From Mycobacterium deserti (GTDB lineage: Bacteria > Actinomycetota > Actinomycetes > Mycobacteriales > Mycobacteriaceae), in the NCBI RefSeq assembly GCF_025345615.1, contig NZ_JAODWD010000005.1, positions 310,001 through 374,000 of the forward strand: 64,000 nt of DNA, read 5' to 3'. Position numbers and translations under genes: made by a program. A model generated the notes under the pieces. That model searched no databases and was not told the origin of the DNA. It saw only the letters and a program-made list of their open reading frames with translations. This document shows, piece after piece, positions 1 to 8,789 of this stretch (positions are counted from its first letter, which is position 1; each line of letters opens with the position of its first letter).

Positions 1-2
1 CA

Positions 3-821
3 GTGCGGACGGCCATCACCGAGACCGCCACCAACGCAGGGCATCTCGTCGACATCGGCCGTCGATTCATCGACGTGGCCCGCACCGTGGCCCGAGGCAC
101 CGCACCGAACAGTCCGCTCAACACCACGGTGTCGCGCAACCGGCGTCTGACCGTCGCCAGCGGGCGGCTCGAGGACTACCGCATGGTGCGGGCGCGCTAC
201 GACTGCGACGTCAACGACGTCGTGCTCGCGGTGGTGGCCGGCGCGCTGCGCAACTGGTTGATCTCGCGCGGTGAGCCGGTGACGACGACGACCACCGTGC
301 GCGCCATGGCGCCGATGTCGGTCTATCCGGAGACCGACCACGAAGCGGCCGGGCCGGGCCAGGCCATCAGCGAGGTGTCGCCTTTCCTGGTCGACCTGCC
401 TGTGGGGGAGGGCAACGCTGTGGTGCGACTGTCGCAGATCGCGCACGCCACCGAGTCGCATCCGACCGCCGCCAGCCTGGTCGACGCCCGGACCATCGTC
501 ACGTTGTCCGGCTTCGCGCCGCCGACGTTGCACGCCATGGGGATCCGCGTTGCCACCGGGTTCTCGGCACGGCAGTTCAATCTGTTGATCACCAACGTGC
601 CTGGCGCCCAGCACCAGATGTACGTCGCGGGCACCAAGCTGCTCGAGACGTACTCGGTGCCACCGCTGTTGACCAATCAGACGCTCGCCATCGGCGTCAC
701 GTCGTACAACGGCATGATCTATTTCGGCATCAACGCCGACCGCGACGCGATGAGCGACGTCGACGTGCTGCCCGGCCTGCTTCGCGAAGCGCTCGATGAA
801 CTGCTGGAAGCCGCGCAGTAA
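3..821 (+). CDS. WS/DGAT-type acyltransferase, C-terminal part (5' end outside window)
   Basis: This is the C-terminal ~272 residues of a wax ester synthase/diacylglycerol O-acyltransferase (WS/DGAT, Tgs family), which esterifies acyl-CoA with diacylglycerol or long-chain alcohols. The visible part resembles the C-terminal half of the family (DUF1298 region), with conserved-looking segments such as NLLITNVPGAQ near the middle and YNGMIYFGINADR near the end. The catalytic HHxxxDG motif of this family lies in the N-terminal half and would be upstream of base 1, so activity cannot be judged. The frame is open to the left edge; the GTG at base 3 is probably internal. In M. tuberculosis a homologous pair (Rv3233c/Rv3234c) sits at the same place beside the desA3 cluster, so the lipid context is consistent. 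Confidence 0.85.
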   Translation: MRTAITETATNAGHLVDIGRRFIDVARTVARGTAPNSPLNTTVSRNRRLTVASGRLEDYRMVRARYDCDVNDVVLAVVAGALRNWLISRGEPVTTTTTVRAMAPMSVYPETDHEAAGPGQAISEVSPFLVDLPVGEGNAVVRLSQIAHATESHPTAASLVDARTIVTLSGFAPPTLHAMGIRVATGFSARQFNLLITNVPGAQHQMYVAGTKLLETYSVPPLLTNQTLAIGVTSYNGMIYFGINADRDAMSDVDVLPGLLREALDELLEAAQ

Positions 822-843
822 CCCGTTCGTTTCCGTTGCGGGA

Positions 844-872
844 TTGACGGGTGAACCTTTGCGGGGTCGAAT
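844..872 (+). promoter_or_regulatory. putative promoter of the BCCT transporter gene
   Basis: A -35-like TTGACG (844-849) is separated by 17 bp from TCGAAT (867-872), a reasonable sigma-A-type -10. The predicted transcription start is within a few bases of the ATG at 882, so the transcript would have almost no leader. This is a pattern match only. Confidence 0.4.
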
Positions 873-881
873 TGGCTCACC

Positions 882-2621
882 ATGACAATCAGCCCAGAGA
901 CGAAGAAGACCCAGAAAGCCAAAGCCGCGACCGGGCGCGCGCTGCGCTCACCCACCAATACGGCCATTCCGCATCCCGTCCTCGACGTCGATTTCGATCG
1001 GGCCGAGCAGAAGCGCCGTCGCGGTATCGACTGGGTTGTATTCGGGGTCACCGCCGCGATCGCGGTCGCATTTCTCGTCTGGGGTGGCGTGAGCACGACG
1101 ACGCTCGCCGACGCCTCCAGCGCTGGACTGGCCTGGGTGATGACCAACGTCGGCTGGTTCTTCGTCCTCACCGCGTCCGGCTTCGTCGTGTTCGTGCTCT
1201 GGTTGGCGATCAGTCGATACGGCGACATCCCCCTCGGCCGAGACGACGAGGAGCCGGAGTTCCGGACCGTGTCCTGGATCGCGATGATGTTCAGCGCAGG
1301 CATGGGCATCGGCCTGATGTTCTACGGCGTCGCCGAACCGCTCACGCACTTCGTCACCCCGCCGCCGGGCACCGGCGCACCGGGCAACGACGAAGCGGCC
1401 GCCACCGCGATGGCCACCACCTTGTTCCACTGGACGCTGCACCCCTGGGCGATCTACGCCGTGGTGGGCCTGGCGATCTCCTACGGCGTGTACCGCAAGG
1501 GCAGGTTCCAGTTGATCAGCGCGGCCTTCGAGCCGCTCATCGGTGAGCGCGCCAACGGCGGCTGGGGCAAGGTCATCGACATGCTGGCGATCTTCGCCAC
1601 GTTGTTCGGCTCGGCGGCGTCGCTCGGCCTCGGCGCACTGCAGATCAGCAGCGGACTCCAGATCGTGGCCGGCATCGGTCAGACCGGCAACGCCGTGTTG
1701 ATCGGCATCATCGCCATACTGACCGTGGCGTTCGTATTGTCCGCGGTTTCCGGTGTGGCCAAGGGCATTCAGTGGCTGTCCAACATCAACATGGTCCTGG
1801 CGTTGGTCCTGGCCCTGTTCGTGTTCGTCGTCGGCCCGACGGTGTTCATCCTGAATCTCATCCCCACCTCGGTCGGGAGTTATCTGCAGGAGCTGGCGAT
1901 GATGTCGGCGCGCACGGGCGCCGAAGGGGGCGACGTCAACGACTGGCTGCAGTCCTGGACCGTCTTCTATTGGGCGTGGTGGCTGTCGTGGACGCCGTTC
2001 GTCGGCATGTTCATCGCGCGCATCTCGCGAGGCCGCACCATTCGGCAGTTCGTCGCCGGTGTGCTGCTGGTGCCGAGTGTCGTGTCGCTGTTCTGGTTCT
2101 GCATCTTCGGTGGCGCCGCGATCCGCGAACAGCAGCAGGGCGTCGACGTGGTCGGTGACGGCAGCTCAGAGGGGCAACTCTTCGGACTCCTCGAGCAGTA
2201 TCCGCTGGCCACCGTCGCCAGCGTGCTGGTGATCATCCTCGTGGCGATCTTCTTCGTCTCCGGGGCGGACGCCGCCTCGATCGTCATGGGGTCACTGTCC
2301 GAACGCGGATCGATGAACCCGTCGCGGCCGACGGTGATTTTCTGGGGCGTCGCCACCGGTGCCGTTGCCGCGGTGATGCTGCTGCTGGGCGGCTCCGATG
2401 CTCTTACCGGGCTGCAGACCATCACGATTCTGGCCGCCGTGCCGTTCGTCATCGTCATGGTGTTGCTCTGCGTGTCACTGATGAAGGATCTGCGGACCGA
2501 TCCGCTGGTGGTGCGCAAGCGGTACGCCGAGGAAGCTGTCGACTCGGCCGTCGTCACCGGGGTCACCCAGCACGGCGACGACTTCGTCATCGCCGTCGAG
2601 AAGGATCCGGCTGCCCAGTAG
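882..2621 (+). CDS. BCCT-family betaine/carnitine/choline transporter
   Basis: Predicted secondary transporter of the betaine/choline/carnitine family, importing quaternary-ammonium osmolytes (glycine betaine, ectoine-like compounds) with Na+ or H+. The 579-residue protein has a ~45-residue cytoplasmic N-terminus followed by about 12 hydrophobic segments. The family's aromatic signature is clear: WTVFYWAWWLSWTPFVG near residue 360 followed by the basic loop ARISRGRTIRQF. A glycine-rich helix (FSAGMGIGLMFYGVAEP, about residue 140) matches the substrate/ion-binding segment of BetP. The ~30-residue C-terminal tail is short and mostly acidic, unlike the long basic osmosensing tail of Corynebacterium BetP, so gating may differ. 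It is a single-gene unit. The exact substrate cannot be read from sequence. Confidence 0.93.
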   Translation: MTISPETKKTQKAKAATGRALRSPTNTAIPHPVLDVDFDRAEQKRRRGIDWVVFGVTAAIAVAFLVWGGVSTTTLADASSAGLAWVMTNVGWFFVLTASGFVVFVLWLAISRYGDIPLGRDDEEPEFRTVSWIAMMFSAGMGIGLMFYGVAEPLTHFVTPPPGTGAPGNDEAAATAMATTLFHWTLHPWAIYAVVGLAISYGVYRKGRFQLISAAFEPLIGERANGGWGKVIDMLAIFATLFGSAASLGLGALQISSGLQIVAGIGQTGNAVLIGIIAILTVAFVLSAVSGVAKGIQWLSNINMVLALVLALFVFVVGPTVFILNLIPTSVGSYLQELAMMSARTGAEGGDVNDWLQSWTVFYWAWWLSWTPFVGMFIARISRGRTIRQFVAGVLLVPSVVSLFWFCIFGGAAIREQQQGVDVVGDGSSEGQLFGLLEQYPLATVASVLVIILVAIFFVSGADAASIVMGSLSERGSMNPSRPTVIFWGVATGAVAAVMLLLGGSDALTGLQTITILAAVPFVIVMVLLCVSLMKDLRTDPLVVRKRYAEEAVDSAVVTGVTQHGDDFVIAVEKDPAAQ

Positions 2622-2637
2622 CGGCTAACCTCGCCAG

Positions 2638-3132
2638 GTGCACGTCTACGTTCCGGCGACCCTGGCCATGCTGCAGTCGCTCGTCGCGGATGGAACGTTG
2701 CGCGCGGTGAACGGCACCGCGTTCGCCGTGACGCCGACGCTGCGGGAGTCCTATGCCGAAGGCGATGACGACGAGTTGGCCGAGGTAGCGCTGCGCGACG
2801 CGGCGTTGGCGTCGATGCGGCTGCTGGCCGACGGCGGCTCTGAGTTGGCGCCGCGGCGCGTGGTGCTGGTGGTCCGTGCCGAGGACGCGAAGCCGCGGCC
2901 GGACCTCGACGACGCGGTCGTGCGGCTGTCGAGTCCGGTGGCGTTCGCCGACGTGGTGGCCGCCTACGTCGACAATGCCGACGCCGAAGCCGCGGTGCTG
3001 ACCGCCGTCGAGGTCGTCGACGCCGCCGATCTGGGCGACGAGGATGCCGAACTGGCCGTCGGCGACGCCCAGGACCACGATCTGGCCTGGTATGCGCCGC
3101 AGGAACTGCCGTTTCTGCTGGACCTGCTCTAG
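2638..3132 (+). CDS. conserved actinobacterial protein, Rv3231c-like (DUF6912 type)
   Basis: A 164-residue acidic soluble protein with no signal peptide or membrane segment. It matches from memory the conserved mycobacterial protein Rv3231c, which lies in the same position next to the desA3 reductase; its function is unknown. It starts MHVYVPATLAML and ends in a conserved WYAPQELPFLLDLL tail. The GTG at 2638 follows a TANNNT -10 box (TAACCT, 2626-2631) by 6 bp with no ribosome site, so the gene is probably transcribed as a leaderless mRNA and this start is well supported. It has its own promoter and is not obviously in an operon with the BCCT gene that ends 16 bp upstream. Confidence 0.85.
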   Translation: MHVYVPATLAMLQSLVADGTLRAVNGTAFAVTPTLRESYAEGDDDELAEVALRDAALASMRLLADGGSELAPRRVVLVVRAEDAKPRPDLDDAVVRLSSPVAFADVVAAYVDNADAEAAVLTAVEVVDAADLGDEDAELAVGDAQDHDLAWYAPQELPFLLDLL

Positions 3133-3179
3133 GTCCTCGCCGCCCTAGGCTCTGAGCCTCTTGGGACTGGATACGCAAG

Positions 3180-3204
3180 CGTAAGTTACGGTAGCGTAGG
3201 TTGC
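3180..3204 (+). promoter_or_regulatory. operator overlapping the -10 of the DesA3 reductase gene
   Basis: The 17-bp string GTTACGGTAGCGTAGGT (3185-3201) is repeated perfectly in front of desA3 (4404-4420). It contains a TANNNT -10 (TAGCGT, 3192-3197) placed 7 bp before the ATG at 3205, so the mRNA should be leaderless. A small inverted repeat CGTAA-G-TTACG spans 3180-3190. A repressor bound here would occlude RNA polymerase. The regulator is unknown; a TetR-type protein is likely from the symmetry. Confidence 0.65.
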
Positions 3205-4371
3205 ATGGCCAAGAACCACGTCAAAGTCTCGGCCAACGTCGCCGACACCATGCGCCCGAAGGTCGCGGGAGCCGACAAGCATCCCGGGTGGCACGCCCTG
3301 CGCCGACTGGCCGAACGCGTCACCACGCCCTTGCTGCCGGACGACTATCTCAAGCTCGCCAATCCGTTGTGGTCGGCACGCGAACTGCGTGGCCGTGTCG
3401 TCGAGGTCCGTCAAGAGACTGTGGACTCGGCCACGCTGGTGATCAAGCCGGGGTGGGGCTTCACCTTCGACTACGACCCGGGCCAGTACATCGGCATCGG
3501 GTTGCTGGTCGACGGGCGGTGGCGGTGGCGGTCGTACTCGCTGACCTCGAGCCCTGTGGCCGGAGCCACGCGGACAGCGACATCGCGCCGGGCCAGTCGC
3601 ACCATCACGATCACGGTCAAGGCGATGCCCGAGGGGTTCCTGTCGACCCACCTGGTCGGCGGGGTGGCGCCAGGCACGATCGTGCGGTTGGCCGCGCCGC
3701 AGGGCAACTTCGTCATGCCCGACCCGGCACCGGCGTCGGTGCTGTTCCTCACCGGCGGCTCGGGCATCACACCGGTGATGTCGATGCTGCGGACGCTGGT
3801 GCGCCGCGACCAGATCACCGACGTGGTGCACTTGCATTCAGCGCCGACGGAATCGGATGTGATGTTCGCCGACGAACTCACGGCGTTGGGGCACAGCCAC
3901 GACGGGTACCGCCTGCGGGTGCGCGCCACCAAGACCGAGGGTCGCCTCGACCTGTCGCGGCTCGACGAGGAGGTGCCCGACTGGCGCTCGCGCCAGACGT
4001 GGGCGTGCGGCCCCGAGGGCATGCTCGACACGGCTCAGAAGGTGTGGACCGACGCCGGCATCGCCGATCGTCTCCATCTCGAGCGCTTCGCGGTGTCCAA
4101 GGCGGCGGCGCACGGGCAGGGCGGCACCGTGGAGTTCGCGCGCAGCGGCAAGAGCAAGAGTGTTGACGCGGCGACGTCGTTGATGGATGCCGGCGAAGAG
4201 GCCGGAATCAGGATGCCGTTCGGCTGTCGAATGGGTATTTGTCAGTCATGCGTGGTGGGACTGCTCGACGGGCACGTGCGTGACCTGCGCACCGGCGTCG
4301 AGCACGAGGCCGGCTCCCGCATTCAGACGTGCATTTCCGCAGCATCGGGCGATTGCGTGCTTGATGTCTGA
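3205..4371 (+). CDS. FAD/[2Fe-2S] NAD(P)H oxidoreductase, electron donor to DesA3
   Basis: Flavodoxin-reductase-type protein of 388 residues that passes electrons from NADPH to the neighbouring membrane desaturase; the M. tuberculosis orthologue Rv3230c is the reported redox partner of DesA3. Domain order: an N-terminal extension of ~65 residues; an FAD domain with the RSYSLTSSP flavin motif near 110 (RWRWRSYSLTS); an NAD(P) domain with GGSGITPVMSML near 190; and a C-terminal plant-type [2Fe-2S] domain with cysteines C341, C346, C349 and C376 (CX4CX2CX26C). The ATG at 3205 follows the shared operator/-10 directly, indicating a leaderless message. desA3 follows after 69 bp with its own copy of the element, so the two genes are co-regulated rather than simply co-transcribed. 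Confidence 0.93.
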   Translation: MAKNHVKVSANVADTMRPKVAGADKHPGWHALRRLAERVTTPLLPDDYLKLANPLWSARELRGRVVEVRQETVDSATLVIKPGWGFTFDYDPGQYIGIGLLVDGRWRWRSYSLTSSPVAGATRTATSRRASRTITITVKAMPEGFLSTHLVGGVAPGTIVRLAAPQGNFVMPDPAPASVLFLTGGSGITPVMSMLRTLVRRDQITDVVHLHSAPTESDVMFADELTALGHSHDGYRLRVRATKTEGRLDLSRLDEEVPDWRSRQTWACGPEGMLDTAQKVWTDAGIADRLHLERFAVSKAAAHGQGGTVEFARSGKSKSVDAATSLMDAGEEAGIRMPFGCRMGICQSCVVGLLDGHVRDLRTGVEHEAGSRIQTCISAASGDCVLDV

Positions 4372-4384
4372 GGTTTACTGGCTG

Positions 4385-4420
4385 GTAACCTACGGGTACG
4401 TAGGTTACGGTAGCGTAGGT
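4385..4420 (+). promoter_or_regulatory. desA3 operator: 10-bp inverted repeat plus shared -10 element
   Basis: Perfect inverted repeat GTAACCTACG (4385-4394), 4-bp spacer, CGTAGGTTAC (4399-4408), overlapping the 17-bp element 4404-4420 that is identical to the one at 3185-3201. The embedded TAGCGT (4411-4416) is the predicted -10, giving a transcription start near 4423 and a ~17-nt leader with a strong AGGAGG (4428-4433). Binding of a dimeric regulator to the palindrome would cover the spacer and -10. Confidence 0.7.
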
Positions 4421-4440
4421 AAGCGAGAGGAGGCCTGACG

Positions 4441-5679
4441 ATGGCAATCACAGACGTTCCGGAATTCGCGCATCTGACTGATGCGGACATCGAGAGTTTG
4501 GCCGTTGAGCTGGACGCGATCCGCCAGGACATCGAGGACGACCGCGGTGACCGCGACGCGCGCTATATCCATCGCACCATTGCGGCTCAGCGGGCACTCG
4601 AGATCGCCGGCCGCGTGATGCTGGCGGCGAGCTCCAAGCGCTCGGCATGGTGGGCCGGCACCCTGACCCTCGGCGTCTCCAAGATCATCGAGAACATGGA
4701 GATCGGCCACAACGTCATGCACGGCCAGTGGGATTGGATGAACGATCCCGAGATTCACTCCTCGACGTGGGAGTGGGACATGAGCGGCTCGTCCAAACAC
4801 TGGCGCTTCACCCACAACTTCATGCATCACAAGTACACCAACATCCTGGGCATGGACGACGATGTGGGCTACGGCCTGATCCGCGTCACTCGTGACGCCA
4901 AGTGGAAGCCGTTCAACCTCGGCAACCTGCTGTACAACACGATCCTGGCACTCGGGTTCGAGTGGGGCGTCGGACTTCAGCACGTCGAGCTCGGCAAGAT
5001 CTTCAAGGGCAGAGACAACCGGGACGAAAGCAAGATCCGGGCCCGTGAGTTCGCCCTCAAGGCGGGCGCGCAGGTGGTCAAGGACTACGTCGCCTGGCCT
5101 GCTGTGACGGCGCTGTCGCCGGGCGCGACGTACAAGTCCACCCTGAAGGCCAACGCGGTCGCCAACGTAATCCGCAATGTCTGGGCCAACGCCGTGATCT
5201 TCTGCGGCCACTTCCCCGACGGCGCAGAGAAATTCACCAAGACCGACATGGTCGGCGAGAGCAAGGGGCAGTGGTACCTGCGCCAGATGCTCGGCAGCGC
5301 CAACTTCGAGGGCGGCCCGTTGCTGCGGTTCATGAGCGGCAACCTGTGCCATCAGATCGAGCACCACCTGTATCCGGACCTGCCGAGCAACCGGCTGCAC
5401 GAGATCTCGGTGCGGGTGCGTGAGATTTGCGACAAGTACGACCTGCCGTACACGACGGGCTCGTTCCTGCTGCAGTACGGCAAGGCGTGGCGGACCATCG
5501 CCAAGCTGTCGCTGCCGGACAAGTACCTCAGCGCCACGGCCGACAACGCGCCGGAGACCCGCAGCGAGCGGATGTTCGCCGAACTCGAGCCGGGCCAGCG
5601 GCGCGGACTTCGGTCGGCGATGGCCGCAGTGCGGGAACGCCGCCGCGAGAAGCGCGTCCAGCGTCAGCTCGCCGCCTAG
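4441..5679 (+). CDS. desA3: stearoyl-CoA delta-9 desaturase DesA3
   Basis: Integral-membrane di-iron acyl-CoA desaturase that makes oleoyl-CoA from stearoyl-CoA, using electrons from the reductase encoded just upstream. The three histidine clusters of the family are present: GHNVMH (H90/H94), THNFMHH (H125/H129/H130) and HQIEHH near residue 305, with hydrophobic segments around 65-85 and 160-235. The C-terminus is highly basic and soluble, ending RRREKRVQRQLAA. Length (412) is close to the mycobacterial orthologue Rv3229c. The ATG is fixed by the AGGAGG at 4428-4433. Expression is expected to be switched by the palindromic operator at 4385-4420, which shares 17 bp with the reductase promoter. 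The next gene is convergent. Confidence 0.95.
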   Translation: MAITDVPEFAHLTDADIESLAVELDAIRQDIEDDRGDRDARYIHRTIAAQRALEIAGRVMLAASSKRSAWWAGTLTLGVSKIIENMEIGHNVMHGQWDWMNDPEIHSSTWEWDMSGSSKHWRFTHNFMHHKYTNILGMDDDVGYGLIRVTRDAKWKPFNLGNLLYNTILALGFEWGVGLQHVELGKIFKGRDNRDESKIRAREFALKAGAQVVKDYVAWPAVTALSPGATYKSTLKANAVANVIRNVWANAVIFCGHFPDGAEKFTKTDMVGESKGQWYLRQMLGSANFEGGPLLRFMSGNLCHQIEHHLYPDLPSNRLHEISVRVREICDKYDLPYTTGSFLLQYGKAWRTIAKLSLPDKYLSATADNAPETRSERMFAELEPGQRRGLRSAMAAVRERRREKRVQRQLAA

Positions 5680-5703
5680 CGCGCCGTCCTGCTCCGCGTG
5701 GGG

Positions 5704-6345
5704 TCAGACCTTTCGGGCGATGAGGTAGGCGTGCGGTGTGGATTCGAAGCCGTCGTCGTTGGGTGCCCGCACGGTGCCCGCGTACGGTTCCAGGCCGGCC
5801 TGCTCGAGTAGGTGTGCGACGGCGTCGGGCTGCCGCCGGTAGAACGTCAGCGCCACCTGCTCGCCGAACATCTCCTTGAACATGCGGGGGCGGTCGCCCA
5901 CCTGAAAGGCAAGCATTGCCCACCCGCCGGGTCGCAACACGCGGCGGAACTCCGAAAGGACGTGCGGCAGTGCCTCATCGGGGATGTGAATCACCGAGTA
6001 CCAGGCGCAGACCGCGTCGAGTTCGTCATCGGCGAAGTCCAGCTGCGTCATCGAGCCGATCCGGAAACTCAGCTGCGGGTTGAGCCGCCGCGCCTCGGCG
6101 ATCATGTTGGCGGACAAGTCGATACCGACGACATTGAGTCCGCGGTCAGCGAGGATGCGGGTGGCTGCTCCGGTGCCGCAGCCGATGTCGGCGATGGTGG
6201 CGCCTGGCGTAAGCAGTCCGGCGAAACCGGTCAGCATGGCCGTGTCGAGCGGCCTGTCGTCCAGATGACCGTGGAAGTGGTCGGCATACGAGGCGGCGGT
6301 CAGGTCGTAGCCGTCGCGCGTGTCCCGCAGGAAGTTTTCGGTCAC
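5704..6345 (-). CDS. class I SAM-dependent methyltransferase
   Basis: Small soluble methyltransferase (213 residues from the GTG at 6345). Motif I is ADIGCGTGAATR near residue 45, followed by an acidic loop VVGIDLSANM (motif II, D binding the ribose hydroxyls) and a motif IV/post-IV region around DAVCAWYSVIHIP, a type I Methyltransf_11 pattern. The substrate is not identifiable; small-molecule methylation is typical of the family. The open frame extends upstream to 6438, but that extension is arginine-rich and unlike the family, so I start at VTENFLRDTRDGYD. It converges with desA3 and is followed, on its upstream side, by the rsgA stop. I do not recall it at this position in M. tuberculosis, so it may be a lineage-specific insertion. 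Confidence 0.85.
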   Translation of the reverse strand: MTENFLRDTRDGYDLTAASYADHFHGHLDDRPLDTAMLTGFAGLLTPGATIADIGCGTGAATRILADRGLNVVGIDLSANMIAEARRLNPQLSFRIGSMTQLDFADDELDAVCAWYSVIHIPDEALPHVLSEFRRVLRPGGWAMLAFQVGDRPRMFKEMFGEQVALTFYRRQPDAVAHLLEQAGLEPYAGTVRAPNDDGFESTPHAYLIARKV

Positions 6346-6450
6346 CGACCGCACTTTACGGGCACATGACGGCCGCGCGCGTGCGCGAAATGCGGTGACG
6401 CCCTGGCGTGTCGGTGTGAATGCGCACACCCGCGACAAGCGGGTGGGGGG

Positions 6451-7440
6451 TTAGTACGCGGCCGTCTCGTGCAACGCCGCGAGCAGCCGTCGCGCCGCGG
6501 CGACTCGGCCGGCGGCGGCGCCTGACAATGCGTCCAGCGCACATTCCGGGTCCGCAGGCGGACCCATGTGACCGCAGCCGCGAGGGCAGTCCATGATGGC
6601 GTCGGACAAGTCGGAGAACGCCAGCATCACGTCGTCGGGCTCGATGTGCGCCAGCCCGAACGACCGGATGCCCGGCGTGTCGACCACCCAGCCGCCCAAG
6701 CTCAGCGGCAAAGCCACCGACTGCGTCGAGGTGTGTCTGCCTCTGCCGATGTCGGTGACCTCTCCGGTGGCTCGATCCGCCTTCGGCACAAGCCGATTGA
6801 CCAACGTCGACTTGCCTACACCCGAATGTCCGAGCAGGACCGTCACCTTGTCGGCGAGCAGGGGCGACACCACGTCGAGAGCGTCTTCACGTCCGGCGGT
6901 GCAGATGGTCAGGTCGAGGTCGGCGAACTGAGCGGCGAAGGGCTCCGGCGGGGCGAGGTCGGTCTTCGTCAGACACAGGATCGGTTGGAGGCCGCCGGCG
7001 TAGGCGGCGATCAGTGCCCGCTCGACCAGGCCGGTGCGCGGCGGCGGATCCGCCAGCGCCACGACCATCAGCAGCTGGTCGGCGTTGGCGACGATGACGC
7101 GTTCGGCCGGATCTGTGTCATCGGCAGTGCGCCGCAACACTGTTCGTCGCTTCGAGCGCCGCACGATACGCGCCAACGTGTCCGGCTTGCCCGACACGTC
7201 ACCGACGATGTCGACGTCGTCGCCGACGACGATCGGTGTGCGCCCGAGTTCGCGGGCGCGCATCGCGGTGACCACCCGATCCGGATCGCGGCCGAGGGCA
7301 CACCCCCAGCGGCCGCGGTCGACGGTGACGACCATGGCTGCCTGGGCGTCGGCGTGATCCGGACGGGTCTTGGTCCGCGGTCGCGAGCCTCGGCCGGGTC
7401 TGACCCGGACGTCGGACTCGTCGTACTCGCGGGGACTCAA
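6451..7440 (-). CDS. rsgA: small-ribosomal-subunit biogenesis GTPase RsgA
   Basis: Circularly permuted GTPase that checks 30S subunit maturation. Domain order: N-terminal OB-like domain, then the permuted G domain with G4 (LTKTDL), G1 (GHSGVGKSTLVN) and G3 (DTPGIRSFG), then a C-terminal zinc-finger with CPRGCGH and a further Cys (PECALDAL). The 329-residue length fits M. tuberculosis Rv3228. The start is the TTG at 7440, whose TTGA overlaps the aroA stop codon, so translation is coupled to aroA. The frame continues upstream inside aroA, but that part has no family similarity. The N-terminus reads LSPREYDESDVRVRPGRGSR. The G4 motif has T instead of the usual N (TKTD for NKxD). Confidence 0.94.
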   Translation of the reverse strand: MSPREYDESDVRVRPGRGSRPRTKTRPDHADAQAAMVVTVDRGRWGCALGRDPDRVVTAMRARELGRTPIVVGDDVDIVGDVSGKPDTLARIVRRSKRRTVLRRTADDTDPAERVIVANADQLLMVVALADPPPRTGLVERALIAAYAGGLQPILCLTKTDLAPPEPFAAQFADLDLTICTAGREDALDVVSPLLADKVTVLLGHSGVGKSTLVNRLVPKADRATGEVTDIGRGRHTSTQSVALPLSLGGWVVDTPGIRSFGLAHIEPDDVMLAFSDLSDAIMDCPRGCGHMGPPADPECALDALSGAAAGRVAAARRLLAALHETAAY

Positions 7441-8753
7441 GTCGTTTGACCCGCCAACATGTCGGCCCACAACTGCGCGAAGTTCGGCAACGTCTTCGCG
7501 GTGGTGCCGATGTCCTCGACTTCGACGCCGGGCACCCGCAACCCGACGATCGCCCCCGCGGTGGCCATCCGGTGATCGGCGTAGGAATGCCACAGCCCGC
7601 CGTGCAGCGGTCGCGCGGTGATCACCAGCCCGTCGGGCGTCTCCTCGCAATGCCCACCCAGGCCGTTGATCTCAGCGGACAGCGCCGCCAGCCGGTCGGT
7701 CTCGTGCCCGCGGAGATGGGCTATGCCGCGAAGCTGCGACACCGAACCGTCGGACGCCAACGCCGCAAGGGCTGCTACAGCCGGTGCCAGCTCGCCGACG
7801 TCGTTCAGGTCGACGTCGAATCCGCCGTAAACCTGGGTTCCCTGGACTTCGAGGAACGAATTGCCGTTCTGCACAACACAACCGAGTTTCTCCAGAATCG
7901 CCTGAACTTCGGCGGCCGGCTGCATGCTGACCTCGGGCCAGCCGGTGATGCGCACACTCCCGCCGCTGACGACCGCGGCGGCCAGGAAAGGCACGCCATT
8001 GGACAGGTCGGGCTCGATGTCCCAGTGCCTGGCCGCAATCGCCCCCGGTGACACCCGCCACCGGTTGGACTGGGCGTCATCGACGTCGACGCCTGCGGTG
8101 CGCAGCATCGCCACGGTCATCGCGATGTGCGGCGCCGACGGCACGGAGCCGCCGGTGTGCACGACGGTCAGCCCGTTGTCGAATGCCGCGGCCGACAGCA
8201 GCAGTCCGGAGACGAACTGCGAGGAGGCCGACGCGTCGATCTCGACCGTCCCGCCGGCCACCGCCCCGGTGCCGCGCACCACGAACGGCAGGCCGTCGCC
8301 GTCGATGTCCACCCCGATGCCGCGCAACGCGTCGAGCAGCGGCGTGATGGGTCGGCTGCGGGCCTGCTCATCGCCGTCGAACTCGACCGTCGCCGCACCC
8401 AGCGCCGCGACAGGAGGAACAAAGCGCAGCACCGTCCCGGCGAGTCCGCAGTCCACCCGCGCGCCCTGCTGTGGCGCGATCGTTGCGCTGATCGTCAACT
8501 CGGTGTTGTCGCCGTCGACGGCGACGCCAAGGGCCCGCAGCGCATCGATCATCAGGTCGGTGTCGCGGCTGCGCAACGCTCCGCTCACCGTCGACACGCC
8601 TTGCCGGGTGGCCAGCGCCGCAAGGACCAGCGCCCGGTTGGTCTGCGACTTCGACCCCGGCACGGTGACGGTCGCGTGCACGGGACCTGCGGTTGTCGGC
8701 GCCGGCCACGTACCGTTCTGCTCCTCGCGTGCGCGGTTCGTCACGCCGTCCAT
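7437..8753 (-). CDS. aroA: 3-phosphoshikimate 1-carboxyvinyltransferase (EPSP synthase)
   Basis: Sixth step of the shikimate pathway: transfer of enolpyruvyl from PEP to shikimate-3-phosphate, making EPSP; this is the glyphosate target enzyme. N-terminal substrate-binding motif PGSKSQTNRALVLAALA, followed by ALRSRDTDLM, and the C-terminal RGHETDRLAALSAEINGLGG segment, are all clear. With ATG 8753 the protein has 438 residues; GTG 8744 is an equally possible start, three codons in. The frame runs on to 8948 but overlaps the divergent SRAP gene there, so the longer form is rejected. It is the first gene of the aroA-rsgA pair (4-base TTGA overlap). Confidence 0.95.
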   Translation of the reverse strand: MDGVTNRAREEQNGTWPAPTTAGPVHATVTVPGSKSQTNRALVLAALATRQGVSTVSGALRSRDTDLMIDALRALGVAVDGDNTELTISATIAPQQGARVDCGLAGTVLRFVPPVAALGAATVEFDGDEQARSRPITPLLDALRGIGVDIDGDGLPFVVRGTGAVAGGTVEIDASASSQFVSGLLLSAAAFDNGLTVVHTGGSVPSAPHIAMTVAMLRTAGVDVDDAQSNRWRVSPGAIAARHWDIEPDLSNGVPFLAAAVVSGGSVRITGWPEVSMQPAAEVQAILEKLGCVVQNGNSFLEVQGTQVYGGFDVDLNDVGELAPAVAALAALASDGSVSQLRGIAHLRGHETDRLAALSAEINGLGGHCEETPDGLVITARPLHGGLWHSYADHRMATAGAIVGLRVPGVEVEDIGTTAKTLPNFAQLWADMLAGQTT

Positions 8754-8789
8754 CCTGCCCTGTCGGGCCAGCGTGCCACCATGGGATCC

